Assembly: GCF_019977355.1 (NCBI RefSeq)
Contig: NZ_AP024655.1
Coordinates: forward strand, 1,488,001-1,552,000
Reading direction: 5' to 3'
DNA: 64,000 bases
Origin: Arthrobacter sp. NicSoilB8
Lineage (GTDB): Bacteria; Actinomycetota; Actinomycetes; Actinomycetales; Micrococcaceae
Shown here: piece after piece, positions 24,363 through 32,349 of the stretch
How the letters are laid out: every line of letters begins with the position of its first letter
Numbering within the stretch: position 1 is the stretch's first letter
The notes under the pieces: model-generated
Database searches by the model: none
Told to the model about the DNA's origin: nothing
The model's input: only the letters and a program-made list of their open reading frames with translations
Translations under genes and position numbers: made by a program

Positions 24363-25826
24363 TCAGCGTTCCGTCGCGAGCGGCCGTTCCGGGGTGTGCA
24401 GCCGGGTCATGAGCCGCGTCATTGTCCGCGGCACCCGGCCCCGGGTGGCCCGTGACACCAGGACCGTGACGGCGAACGCGGCCGGCACCGTCCACGCGGC
24501 GGGCTGCGCCAGCCATGACGGCGTCTGTGCCGCACCCAGCACCGAGCCGGCCACCATCGCGCCGCCGCAGAGCACGCCGCCCGTCGCCATGCCGGCGATT
24601 GCCCCGGCGTCCGTCAGCCCCCGCCACCAGATGCCCAGCAGCAGGACCGGGCAGATCGTGGATGCGGTAAAGGCAAACACGAGTCCCACGCTGCCGGCCA
24701 GGGCCAGGGATTCGGTCATGGACGCGATTCCGAGCGGGACCAGCGCCGAAATCAGCGCCGCCAGCCGGAAGCCCCGCACGCTGCCGCCAAACACGTCCTG
24801 GCTGATCACGCCCGCCAGCGAGACCACCAGGCCCGACGTCGTCGACAGGAACGCCGCGAAGGCCCCGGCCACCACGAGCGCGGTCAGGAGGTCCCCGGCC
24901 GCCCCGCCGACCACCCGGCCAGGCAGCAGCAGCACGAGGGCATCGGCCTGGCCGCTCTGGGCGAGATCGGGGGCGAACACCCTGCCGAGCATGCCGTACG
25001 CGGTCGGGAACAAATAGAAGACCGAGAGCAGGCCCAGGACAATCAGGGTGGTCCGGCGGGCGGACTGGCCGTCCGGATTCGTGTAGAAACGGACCAGCAC
25101 GTGCGGCAGTCCCAGGGTCCCGAAGAGCAGGGCCACGAGCAGCGAAATGATCTGATAGGGACCCGTTGGCGCCAGCGCCGTCGGGTTTACCGCAGGAGGC
25201 GCGGCGGGGGCGTTGCTGCCGCCCAGCACCAGGAGCATCAACACGATGGGCACCGCCAGCGCGGTCAGCTTGAGCCAGTACTGGAACGCCTGGACGAACG
25301 TGATGGAGCGCATCCCGCCCGCCACCACGGTGATGCAGACGACGGCGACCACCGCCACCGGGCCCACCCATGCCGGCAGCCCGGTGGTGATCCGCAGGGC
25401 CAGGGCCGCGCCGTGGAGCTGCGGGACGATGTAGAGCCAGCCGACCAGGACCACCACCAGGCTTGTGACGCGGCGGACGGCATGCGAATCCAGGCGCGCC
25501 TCGGTGAAGTCCGGGATCGTGTAGGCGCCCGAGCGTCGCAGGGGAGCGGCGACGAATAAGAGAAGCATCAGGTATCCGGCCGTGTAGCCCACCGGATACC
25601 ACAGGGCGTCGGTGCCGGACAGCAGGATGAGCCCGGCAACACCCAGGAAGCTCGCGGCCGAGAGGTACTCCCCGCCGATCGCCGAGGCGTTCCACCACGG
25701 TTTGACCGTCCGGGAGGCCACATAGAAGTCCCCCGTGGTGCGCGAGACCCGCAACCCGTAGAAGCCGATAACAGCCGTGGCGAGCGAGACGGCGGCGAAG
25801 GCGGCCACGCCGACGACGGGGTTCAC
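24363..25826 (-). CDS. Sodium:solute symporter (ActP/MctP-like)
   Basis: 487 residues with about 13 membrane helices. SSS-family signatures include ASAIGGEYLSAASFLGVAG near helix 2 and GLPHVLVRFYTNPDGQSARR in the middle, shared with acetate and monocarboxylate permeases. The start is GTG 25826. It lies 79 bp downstream of a DUF485-like gene and is the last gene of a minus-strand operon headed by a LytS/LytR pair. The substrate is probably acetate, pyruvate or another short carboxylate (inference). It is only a moderate paralogue of the symporter at 28922. Confidence 0.85.
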   Translation of the reverse strand: MNPVVGVAAFAAVSLATAVIGFYGLRVSRTTGDFYVASRTVKPWWNASAIGGEYLSAASFLGVAGLILLSGTDALWYPVGYTAGYLMLLLFVAAPLRRSGAYTIPDFTEARLDSHAVRRVTSLVVVLVGWLYIVPQLHGAALALRITTGLPAWVGPVAVVAVVCITVVAGGMRSITFVQAFQYWLKLTALAVPIVLMLLVLGGSNAPAAPPAVNPTALAPTGPYQIISLLVALLFGTLGLPHVLVRFYTNPDGQSARRTTLIVLGLLSVFYLFPTAYGMLGRVFAPDLAQSGQADALVLLLPGRVVGGAAGDLLTALVVAGAFAAFLSTTSGLVVSLAGVISQDVFGGSVRGFRLAALISALVPLGIASMTESLALAGSVGLVFAFTASTICPVLLLGIWWRGLTDAGAIAGMATGGVLCGGAMVAGSVLGAAQTPSWLAQPAAWTVPAAFAVTVLVSRATRGRVPRTMTRLMTRLHTPERPLATER

Positions 25827-25905
25827 CGCACGCTCACCCGGCCCCTCAGATGGCTGCCCACGCGTCCTGTCATGTGGCCGCCCGGCGGGCGCGTCGCCTG
25901 TTGGG

Positions 25906-26313
25906 TCATTTGTCGCCGGCGAGGTCGCGGTAGCGGGCCTCGTTCCTGGCCGCGGTCCGCACGTACAGCCAGGCGCTGAGGCCGATCACGGGATAGATCC
26001 CTGCGCCCAGCAGGACCCAGTCGAAGGGAAGGCCGGCAATCGTGGAGTCCGCCAGGCCCGGGACCAGCCCCAACATCAGCGGGAAAGCCAGCAGGATCAG
26101 CAGGAAACCCAAGGCCACCACGAGGCCCAGCCGGAGCTGGGACCGGATGAGCGAACGGACGAACACCTGCCCGGCGTCGGATTCCTCCTCCGCCTCCCGC
26201 GAGGCTGCCGCGGAGCGCCCGCCGGTCACCCCGGGGCTGTTCGGTGTGATGCTGCCCGATGTGGCGCTGCCCGCCTTGACGGTCCGCGGGGCTGTGACCC
26301 GGACCCGGGTCAT
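25906..26313 (-). CDS. DUF485/DUF4212-like small membrane protein, symporter partner
   Basis: 135 residues. A disordered N-terminal segment of about 50 residues, rich in Thr, Ser and Gly, precedes two membrane helices (LRLGLVVALGFLLILLAFPL and the FDWVLLGAGIYPVIGLSAWLYV region). This two-helix layout before an SSS permease matches the DUF485 partner subunits. ATG 26313 overlaps the response-regulator stop by 4 nt (ATGA coupling). It sits directly upstream of the symporter, so it is expected to assist it. Confidence 0.7.
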   Translation of the reverse strand: MTRVRVTAPRTVKAGSATSGSITPNSPGVTGGRSAAASREAEEESDAGQVFVRSLIRSQLRLGLVVALGFLLILLAFPLMLGLVPGLADSTIAGLPFDWVLLGAGIYPVIGLSAWLYVRTAARNEARYRDLAGDK

Positions 26314-27029
26314 GCCTGTGGCCGGATGCGCGTTGCGCCGAGCTTTTCCCGGACGGCCGGCAGATGGCGGCGGCTGATGGGCAGTTCGGCGCCGGCAACG
26401 GTGACGCTGGGCCGCGCTGCGGCGAGCAACATGCGGCTGACGTGGCTCAGCGCGACCAAGTAGGAACGGTGGATGCGCAGGAACCCGGCGTCGGCCCACT
26501 GCTGTTCGAGGTCGGCCAGCGGTACCCTGATGAGATAGCTCGCATCGGCAGTGTGCAGCCGGGCGTAGTCGCCTTGCGCCTGGACGTAGGTGACGTCTTC
26601 GCGCCGGATCATCTTGGTGGTCCCGCCGAGGTCCACGGTGATCATTTCGGGGGCCCGGGCCCCGTCCTTGAGGAGTTCGCTGATGCGGCCGATCGAGCGT
26701 GCCAGCCGCTCGGCGCGCACCGGTTTAAGCAGGTAGTCCACGGCCGCGAGCTCGAAGGCTTCCAGCGCGCAGTCCTCGTCCGCGGTCACGAAGACGACGG
26801 CGGGCGGGCGGGCGCTGCGCGAAATGGCCCGGGCGATGTCCAGCCCGGACAGCGCCGGCATGTGGATGTCGAGGAAGACGGCGTCGACGTCCTCGGCTTC
26901 AAGGGCCCGCAGGGCCTCGGCGCCCGAGGAGGCCCGGTAGATGGCGCCGATCCGGTCATCCCTGCCCAGCAGGAAGGCCAGTTCCTCTACGGCGGGGAGC
27001 TCGTCGTCGGCGACGAGGACGTTAATCAT
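26310..27029 (-). CDS. LytR/AlgR-family response regulator
   Basis: 239 residues. The receiver domain has INVLVADDELPAVEEL and the phospho-acceptor Asp in VDAVFLDIHMPALSG (about residue 55), with the Lys in YLLKPVRAERL. The C-terminal LytTR DNA-binding domain contains YVQAQGDYARLHT and FLRIHRSYLVAL. Its partner is the LytS-type kinase 35 bp upstream. ATG 27029 has a TACGCT -10 (27036-27041, minus strand) ending 6 nt before it, so it may also be made from a separate leaderless transcript. It is likely to control one or both symporter operons. Confidence 0.88.
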   Translation of the reverse strand: MINVLVADDELPAVEELAFLLGRDDRIGAIYRASSGAEALRALEAEDVDAVFLDIHMPALSGLDIARAISRSARPPAVVFVTADEDCALEAFELAAVDYLLKPVRAERLARSIGRISELLKDGARAPEMITVDLGGTTKMIRREDVTYVQAQGDYARLHTADASYLIRVPLADLEQQWADAGFLRIHRSYLVALSHVSRMLLAAARPSVTVAGAELPISRRHLPAVREKLGATRIRPQA

Positions 27030-27064
27030 GGCACTAGCGTACTGCCGCAGCCATTCTGACCCGC

Positions 27065-28282
27065 TCAGGCGTCGTGCCGCGGCTGGGACTTGGGGACGCG
27101 CATCGTGATCAGGGTGCCTTCGCCGGGCGCCGTCTCGATCACGAGGCCGTTGTCGTCCCCGTACACCTGCCGCAGACGGGCGTCGACGTTGCGCAGCCCC
27201 ACGTGGTCGCCGTCGCTGTGCCCGGCCAGGACGGAACGCAGCTGGTCCGGGTCCATGCCCACGCCGTCGTCCTCGATCGTCACCTCCGCGAATGCGCCGG
27301 CGTCGTTCGCCGTGATGGAGATGTGGCCCGGGCCCTCCTTGGCCTCCAGGCCGTGCCGGACCGCGTTCTCCACCAGCGGCTGCAGGCTCAGGAACGGGAT
27401 CACGGTGCTGAGGACCTCCGGTGCGATCCGCAGGCTCACCTGCACGCGGTCCCCGAACCGGGCCCGCTCCAGGAGCAGGTACCGGTCGATGCAGCGCAGC
27501 TCCTCGGCGAGGGTGGTGAAGTCGCCATGGCGGCGGAAGGAGTATCGGGTGAAATCGGCGAACTCCACCACGAGCTCCCGCGCCCGCACCGGATCCGTGT
27601 TGATGAAGGACGCGATCGCGTTGAGCGAGTTGTAGATGAAGTGCGGGCTGATCTGGGCGCGGAGGGCCCGGACCTCGGCTTCCATCAGGAGCGTGCGGTT
27701 GGCGTCGAGTTCGGCCAGCTCCACCTGGGTGGCCACCCAGTCCGCCACCTCCCCGGTGGCCCGGACCAGTCCCGCGCCCGCGGCCGGGGCGAACGCGGCC
27801 ACCACGCCCACCACCCGGGTGCCGGCTTTGATCGGGGCGATCACGACGGCGCGCTCCACTTCCGGCGTCAGCGGCCGGCCGCCTTCGCCGGCGGCCAGCA
27901 GCTGGAGTTCGCCCGCCGGAATCACGGCGAGGTGGCCGCCGTCGAGCACTTTTGACGCGAGCCCCATCAGGGCCGGCTTGAGCTCCTCTCCGGCGCCATC
28001 CCATGCAAGAACGCCCGTCGTGTCAGTGATGGCGAGGGCATCGCAGCCCAGGATGCTGCGCAGCTGCCGGCTGGCCTTGGCCGCGCCGGCAGGGTTCAGG
28101 CCCGTCCGCAGGTACTGGCCGGCGCGGGAGGCGGCGTGGAGTGTCGTGTACGTGGCCCGCTCGGCATCGGTGCCGAGGTCCCGGAAGGAACGCAGAACCT
28201 TGAGTCCGACGGCGACGACCACCGCGATCGCCATGGCGATCACCGCGACGGCCGCGGCGGTGAACAAGGGAGAGTCCGGCAT
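27065..28282 (-). CDS. LytS-type sensor histidine kinase with GAF domain
   Basis: 405 residues: one N-terminal membrane helix (about residues 8-28), a cytoplasmic GAF-like domain (about 60-210), then a His_kinase (LytS) region with LRAQISPHFIYNSLNAIASF (phospho-acceptor His), PLVENAVRHGLE and EDDGVGMDP of the ATPase. With a single helix and a GAF domain it probably senses an intracellular or membrane cue. A TAGGCT -10 (28290-28295, minus strand) ends 7 nt before ATG 28282, suggesting a leaderless mRNA. It is the operon head for LytR, the DUF485-like protein and the symporter, and faces a second symporter operon. Confidence 0.87.
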   Translation of the reverse strand: MPDSPLFTAAAVAVIAMAIAVVVAVGLKVLRSFRDLGTDAERATYTTLHAASRAGQYLRTGLNPAGAAKASRQLRSILGCDALAITDTTGVLAWDGAGEELKPALMGLASKVLDGGHLAVIPAGELQLLAAGEGGRPLTPEVERAVVIAPIKAGTRVVGVVAAFAPAAGAGLVRATGEVADWVATQVELAELDANRTLLMEAEVRALRAQISPHFIYNSLNAIASFINTDPVRARELVVEFADFTRYSFRRHGDFTTLAEELRCIDRYLLLERARFGDRVQVSLRIAPEVLSTVIPFLSLQPLVENAVRHGLEAKEGPGHISITANDAGAFAEVTIEDDGVGMDPDQLRSVLAGHSDGDHVGLRNVDARLRQVYGDDNGLVIETAPGEGTLITMRVPKSQPRHDA

Positions 28283-28455
28283 GGTGCTCAGCCTACCGTC
28301 GGTTCCGGGACGGCCGGCGTTGGGCGGCGCGGAACCGGGGGCGTACCGGTGTTGGGCCTGATTTGTGTCCGCAGGCTGCCGTTTGGCGCAGCAGCGGGAC
28401 CGTTGAGCGACGCAGGCTGCCCGGGATCTGGAACGTAATGCGCGTCACGGTACAC

Positions 28456-28471
28456 AGTGATTGCAGTCACA
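28456..28471. promoter_or_regulatory. Crp/GlxR-like binding site
   Basis: AGTGATTGCAGTCACA matches the actinobacterial Crp/GlxR consensus TGTGA-N6-TCACA at nine of ten informative positions. It lies in the divergent region between the kinase operon and the DUF485/actP operon, 74 bp before the latter's start. Two GCAGGCTGCC direct repeats (28371-28380, 28412-28421; 41 bp apart) nearby are possible sites for the LytTR regulator. Confidence 0.55.
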
Positions 28472-28544
28472 TTGGCAGGATGGGTCGTCCCGCGCAGACC
28501 ACGGCAGCCGGTGTGGACTCACCAGTCTCAATGAGGAGGAACCG

Positions 28545-28925
28545 ATGGGTCACGACGCCCAAGAAACGGACGCAGCGGCGGCCGTGGACTTCAAGGAAGT
28601 CCAGTCGACGGAGCAGTTCAAGGAACTGCGCAAACGTCACCGCAGCTTTGTCTTCCCGCTGTCCATTGCCTTCCTGCTCTGGTACTTCGCCTACGTCCTG
28701 CTGGCCGATTACGCGGTGGGATTCATGTCGACCAAGGTCTGGGGCAACATCAATATCGGCCTGATCCTGGGCCTGCTGCAGTTCGTCTCCACGTTCGCGA
28801 TCACGGGCTGGTACGTCAGCTACTCGAACCGCAAGCTGGACCCCATTGCCGCCGAAATCCGTCAGGAAATCGAAGGCCACGAATTCGACAAGCACGGCAA
28901 CCCGGTAGGGGGGACAGCAAAATGA
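28545..28925 (+). CDS. DUF485 family membrane protein (YjcH-like)
   Basis: 126 residues from ATG 28545, with a strong GAGGAGGAA ribosome site. Two membrane helices are joined by a short loop: FVFPLSIAFLLWYFAYVLLA and INIGLILGLLQFVSTFAITG, with the DUF485 feature ELRKRHRSFVFPL before helix 1 and YVSYSNRKLDPIAAEI after helix 2. It is coupled to the following acetate symporter by a 4-nt overlap, as in E. coli yjcH-actP. It is thought to support the permease. Confidence 0.9.
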   Translation: MGHDAQETDAAAAVDFKEVQSTEQFKELRKRHRSFVFPLSIAFLLWYFAYVLLADYAVGFMSTKVWGNINIGLILGLLQFVSTFAITGWYVSYSNRKLDPIAAEIRQEIEGHEFDKHGNPVGGTAK

Positions 28926-30553
28926 CAGTCATGGTCCCCGCGGTCAATGTTCCCGCGGTCAATGTCGCCGCGCTCAAAGACACCACCCTGCTGAACATGG
29001 GCATCTTCGCCCTCTTCGTCGCGATCACCATGGTCATCGTGATCCGGGCCAGCCGCAACAACAAGACGGCGGCCGATTACTACGCGGCCGGGCGTTCCTT
29101 CACGGGGCCGCAGAACGGCACGGCGATCGCGGGCGACTACCTCTCCGCTGCGTCCTTCCTGGGCATCACCGGCGCCATCGCCATCAACGGCTACGACGGC
29201 TTCATGTACTCGATCGGCTTCCTCGTCGCCTGGCTCGTCGCCCTGCTGCTGGTCGCCGAACTGCTCCGCAACACCGGCAAGTTCACCATGGCCGACGTCC
29301 TCTCCTTCCGGCTCAAGCAGCGCCCCGTGCGCATCGCGGCGGCCATCTCGACGCTGGCCGTGTGCTTCTTCTACCTGCTGGCACAGATGGCCGGTGCCGG
29401 CAGCCTCATCTCGCTGCTCCTGGGCATCAGTGACTGGGGCGGACAAGCCCTGGTGATCATCGTCGTCGGCGCCCTCATGATCATGTACGTCCTGATCGGC
29501 GGGATGAAGGGCACTACCTGGGTGCAGATCATCAAAGCGATGCTCCTGATCGCCGGAGCCGCCGTCATGACCTTCTGGGTCCTCGCGATCTACGGCTTCA
29601 ACCTCTCCGACCTGCTCGGCGGTGCGGTGGAAACCTCGAAGAACCCGAACCTGCTCAACCCAGGACTGCAGTACGGCAAGACCGAGACCTCCAAGCTGGA
29701 CTTCCTGTCCCTCGGCCTGGCCCTCGTGCTCGGCACCGCAGCCCTGCCGCATGTGCTGATGCGCTTCTACACGGTTCCGACCGCAAAGGAAGCCCGCAAG
29801 TCCGTGGTCTGGTCCATCTGGCTCATCGGAATCTTCTACCTGTTCACCCTGGTCCTGGGCTACGGCGCCGCTGCACTGGTGGGTGCCGACACCATCAAGG
29901 CAGCCCCGGGAGGCGTCAACTCGGCCGCACCGTTGCTCGCCTTCCACCTCGGCGGACCGTTGCTCCTGGGCTTCATCTCGGCGGTGGCCTTCGCGACCAT
30001 CCTGGCCGTCGTCGCCGGGCTCACCATTACCGCGGCGGCATCCTTCGCCCATGACATCTACGCCAGCGTCATCGCCAAGGGGAAGGCCGACGCCGCTACC
30101 GAGGTCAAGGTTGCGCGCCGCACCGTGGTGGTGATCGGCCTGCTGGCCATCGCCGGCGGCATCTTCGCCAACGGACAGAATGTCGCGTTCCTTGTGGCGC
30201 TCGCCTTCGCCGTGGCGGCCTCCGCCAATCTTCCGACCATTCTCTACTCGCTGTTCTGGCGCCGGTTCACCACCCGGGGAGCCTTGTGGAGCATGTACGG
30301 CGGGTTGTCCGCAGCCATCATCCTGATTGCGCTCTCCCCGGTGGTATCGGGAGCCAAGACGTCGATGATCCCCGGCGCCAACTTCGCGATCTTCCCGCTG
30401 AGCAACCCGGGCATCGTCTCCATTCCGCTCGCGTTCTTCCTCGGCTGGCTCGGGACCGTGCTGGACAAGCGGAAGGAAGATGTCACGAAGCAGGCCGAAA
30501 TGGAGGTCCGTTCCCTGACCGGTGTGGGTGCCGAGAAGGCCACCAACCACTAA
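28922..30553 (+). CDS. actP: Cation/acetate symporter
   Basis: 543 residues with about 13 membrane helices. ActP hallmarks are NGTAIAGDYLSAASFLGITG, GTAALPHVLMRFYTVPTAKEAR (about residues 273-294) and a large loop near residue 215. It imports acetate, and in some homologues other short carboxylates, with sodium or protons. The overlap with the DUF485 gene and the upstream Crp/GlxR-like site fit catabolite-regulated carboxylate uptake. A strong hairpin terminator follows. Confidence 0.88.
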   Translation: MTVMVPAVNVPAVNVAALKDTTLLNMGIFALFVAITMVIVIRASRNNKTAADYYAAGRSFTGPQNGTAIAGDYLSAASFLGITGAIAINGYDGFMYSIGFLVAWLVALLLVAELLRNTGKFTMADVLSFRLKQRPVRIAAAISTLAVCFFYLLAQMAGAGSLISLLLGISDWGGQALVIIVVGALMIMYVLIGGMKGTTWVQIIKAMLLIAGAAVMTFWVLAIYGFNLSDLLGGAVETSKNPNLLNPGLQYGKTETSKLDFLSLGLALVLGTAALPHVLMRFYTVPTAKEARKSVVWSIWLIGIFYLFTLVLGYGAAALVGADTIKAAPGGVNSAAPLLAFHLGGPLLLGFISAVAFATILAVVAGLTITAAASFAHDIYASVIAKGKADAATEVKVARRTVVVIGLLAIAGGIFANGQNVAFLVALAFAVAASANLPTILYSLFWRRFTTRGALWSMYGGLSAAIILIALSPVVSGAKTSMIPGANFAIFPLSNPGIVSIPLAFFLGWLGTVLDKRKEDVTKQAEMEVRSLTGVGAEKATNH

Positions 30554-30594
30554 GTCCGGCGCGCCGGCGCCTGACCGGGCACCGGACCGGATCT

Positions 30595-30638
30595 AACGCA
30601 GGAGCTCCCGTGCATCAGCACGGGAGCTCCTCTGCGTT
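30595..30638. terminator. Bidirectional hairpin terminator after actP
   Basis: A near-perfect stem of about 19 bp (30595-30613 with 30618-30638), loop ATCA, with a GAGCTCCCGTGC / GCACGGGAGCTC core. It serves the convergent actP and hypothetical genes. A GGAC tetranucleotide is repeated four times at 30641-30656. Confidence 0.75.
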
Positions 30639-30684
30639 ACGGACGGACGGACGGACGGCTGGCGGCCGGGAGGGCGTTCCGGGC

Positions 30685-31452
30685 TCAGCGCTGCGGGCGC
30701 AGCCGGATATTGACCATCTTCAGCTCGTGGAGGCCCTCGAAGCGGTAGACCAGCTCCACTCTCTTGGTGTCACAGTCGATGGAACCCGCAATGTCGGCCG
30801 CGTTGGCGCCGTTCCTGGAACTGACGTTGACGCTGGAATAGTTTGGCCTGCAACTGCTGTCCAGCCCCAGGCCGTGCACGCCGAGGGCGAACTCCTCGCG
30901 TGAAAGCTTCTCCTTGAGGGCCGGGTCCAGATAGTTTTCATAGGCGTTATCGACGTCGCCGGCGATGATCAGCCTGGTGAACTCGTCCGCGATGCCCCGG
31001 GCCTGATTGCTGGCTCCGCCCACCACGTTGATCAGGATGACGCCGCCGACCGTCACCAGCAGCAGGACACCGCCAATGATCCCCAGCACAATCCACAAGG
31101 CCTTGTGGCTCTTTTTCGCGGGAGGCCGGCCCGGACCCCCGTAATACGGCGGGCCGTAGTGCGGCGCACCGGTGCTGGGCGGCGGGCCGTAGTGCGACGC
31201 GCCGGTCCCCGGCGGCGGGTAGTTTGCTGGTGCGCCTTCGGCCGGCGGAGCAGGCGCCGCCGCGTAGCCGGGCGGCGGGTAGGTGGGCGGTGCGCCGTCG
31301 GCCGGCGGAGCAGGCGGGGCCGCGTAGCCCGGCGGCCCGGACGGGGCCGCATAGTACGGAACGGGCGGCTGCCCGGGCACCGGTCGACCCGCTAAAGGCT
31401 CGTGCCCGGGCTGCGGCGGTACCGGACGGCGCGGTTCCTCGGGACTGCTCAC
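30685..31452 (-). CDS. Proline-rich membrane-anchored hypothetical protein
   Basis: 255 residues from GTG 31452 (GGAAAGG upstream). The first 110 residues are a cytoplasmic Pro/Ala/Tyr-rich tail with repeated PPGYAA, PPADGAPP and GAPHYGPP units. One membrane helix (about 118-142) follows, then an extracytoplasmic domain of about 110 residues beginning GGASNQARGIADEFTRLIIAGD and resembling DUF4878/NTF2-like small domains, with one Cys pair (SSCRPN and IDCDTKR). This resembles many actinobacterial Pro-rich membrane proteins of unknown function. Confidence 0.65.
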   Translation of the reverse strand: MSSPEEPRRPVPPQPGHEPLAGRPVPGQPPVPYYAAPSGPPGYAAPPAPPADGAPPTYPPPGYAAAPAPPAEGAPANYPPPGTGASHYGPPPSTGAPHYGPPYYGGPGRPPAKKSHKALWIVLGIIGGVLLLVTVGGVILINVVGGASNQARGIADEFTRLIIAGDVDNAYENYLDPALKEKLSREEFALGVHGLGLDSSCRPNYSSVNVSSRNGANAADIAGSIDCDTKRVELVYRFEGLHELKMVNIRLRPQR

Positions 31453-31597
31453 TGTTCCAGCCTTTCCGGCAGTCCAGACAGCCACTGCCCGTTGCGCAGG
31501 GCCGCGTGCGCGGACCCAAGAACTCAAAGGGGACCAACGGACACAGCCTAGCGCCGCGGCCGGCTGCGGCACAGGGCAGAAGTGCACATCATTTACG

Positions 31598-31660
31598 CAG
31601 ATCAGAGCTCAGATCACCGCGCAGATCAGGTCTCAGATGAGTGCCAGCCACAAGCACAGA
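31598..31660. repeat. AGATCAG direct repeats
   Basis: Two tandem 22-bp units of the form GCAGATCAG-RK-CTCAGAT-CA/GA run from about 31598 to 31640, with a third AGATCAG near 31656. They lie between the Pro-rich gene and the Lrp gene. Confidence 0.55.
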
Positions 31661-31680
31661 TCAGCGGGCCAAGATGCCGC

Positions 31681-32154
31681 TCAGCTGTCGGCGGATCCGC
31701 GTTCCAGCAGCGGCTGGATCCGGAACGGGATCAGCTCACCCATCGCCAGGGCAGTATCGGTCCGGTCGACGCCGTCGCAGGCCAGAATCTTGCCGTTGAT
31801 CCGGAACAGGTCCTCGGCGTCGAGCGCCACCACCCGCAGGAGCAGATCGGCCGATCCCGTCAGACCGTATCCCTCCAGGATTTCCGGAATGCCGGCGAGC
31901 TCCACGGCGAGGCTGCCGAGCTTCTGCTGCTGGACATGGACGGAGATGAAAGCCATCAGCGGATACCCCAGGGACGCGGGATTGATGCGTCGCTCGAAGG
32001 ACAGGAACACGTGCTTCTTCTCCAGTTGGGCCATCCTGGCCTGCACCGTATTGCGCGACAGCCCAAGCTTCTGGGCGAGGGCAACCACCGTCCGCCGGGG
32101 GTCCCGGGCCATGGCCGAAAGCAGGCGGGTGTCGGTGCCATCCAGAGGTTGCAT
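31681..32154 (-). CDS. Lrp/AsnC-family transcriptional regulator (BkdR-like)
   Basis: 157 residues from ATG 32154. The N-terminal winged helix-turn-helix has DTRLLSAMARDPRRTVVALAQKLGLSR and TVQARMAQLEKK; the C-terminal RAM domain (about 65-145) is the amino-acid-binding oligomerisation fold. It is divergent from bkdABC, so it is probably the branched-chain amino acid-responsive regulator of that operon. A TAATCT -10 lies 8 nt before the start, and one of the operator copies at 32149-32163 overlaps the start codon, implying autoregulation. Confidence 0.88.
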   Translation of the reverse strand: MQPLDGTDTRLLSAMARDPRRTVVALAQKLGLSRNTVQARMAQLEKKHVFLSFERRINPASLGYPLMAFISVHVQQQKLGSLAVELAGIPEILEGYGLTGSADLLLRVVALDAEDLFRINGKILACDGVDRTDTALAMGELIPFRIQPLLERGSADS

Positions 32155-32206
32155 AATGCGCAAGATTAGCACGGTCTGGGCATGCCAAACAGTGCATAAT
32201 GCTCAA
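32149..32206. promoter_or_regulatory. Paired Lrp-type operators between lrp and bkdA
   Basis: TTGCATAATGCGCAA (32149-32163, an imperfect dyad) recurs as GTGCATAATGCTCAA (32192-32206), 43 bp away centre to centre, about four helical turns. An inverted partial copy TGAGCATTGTG lies near 32232. The first copy covers the start codon and -10 of the regulator gene. Confidence 0.6.
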
Positions 32207-32349
32207 CATTTTTACGGGTGGTTGTACCCGATGAGCATTGTGAGTAGGGTCACAATTATCCGGGGCAACGGCGCCCGGGCGGCTGGCGCGCCGCGGGATC
32301 ACGAGTCCTGCGAGCTCCGGTCAGACGACGTCAGAAGGTGCGGACAACT

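Noticed and set aside
23737..25698. 653-codon minus-strand frame overlapping the DivIVA-repeat gene and the symporter
   Set aside because: Out of frame with the symporter, Arg/Gly/Pro-rich and without a domain; the symporter frame is clearly correct.
28862..30550. 562-codon minus-strand frame opposite actP
   Set aside because: Highly charged, His/Gly/Asp-rich composition typical of antisense to a membrane protein in high-GC DNA.
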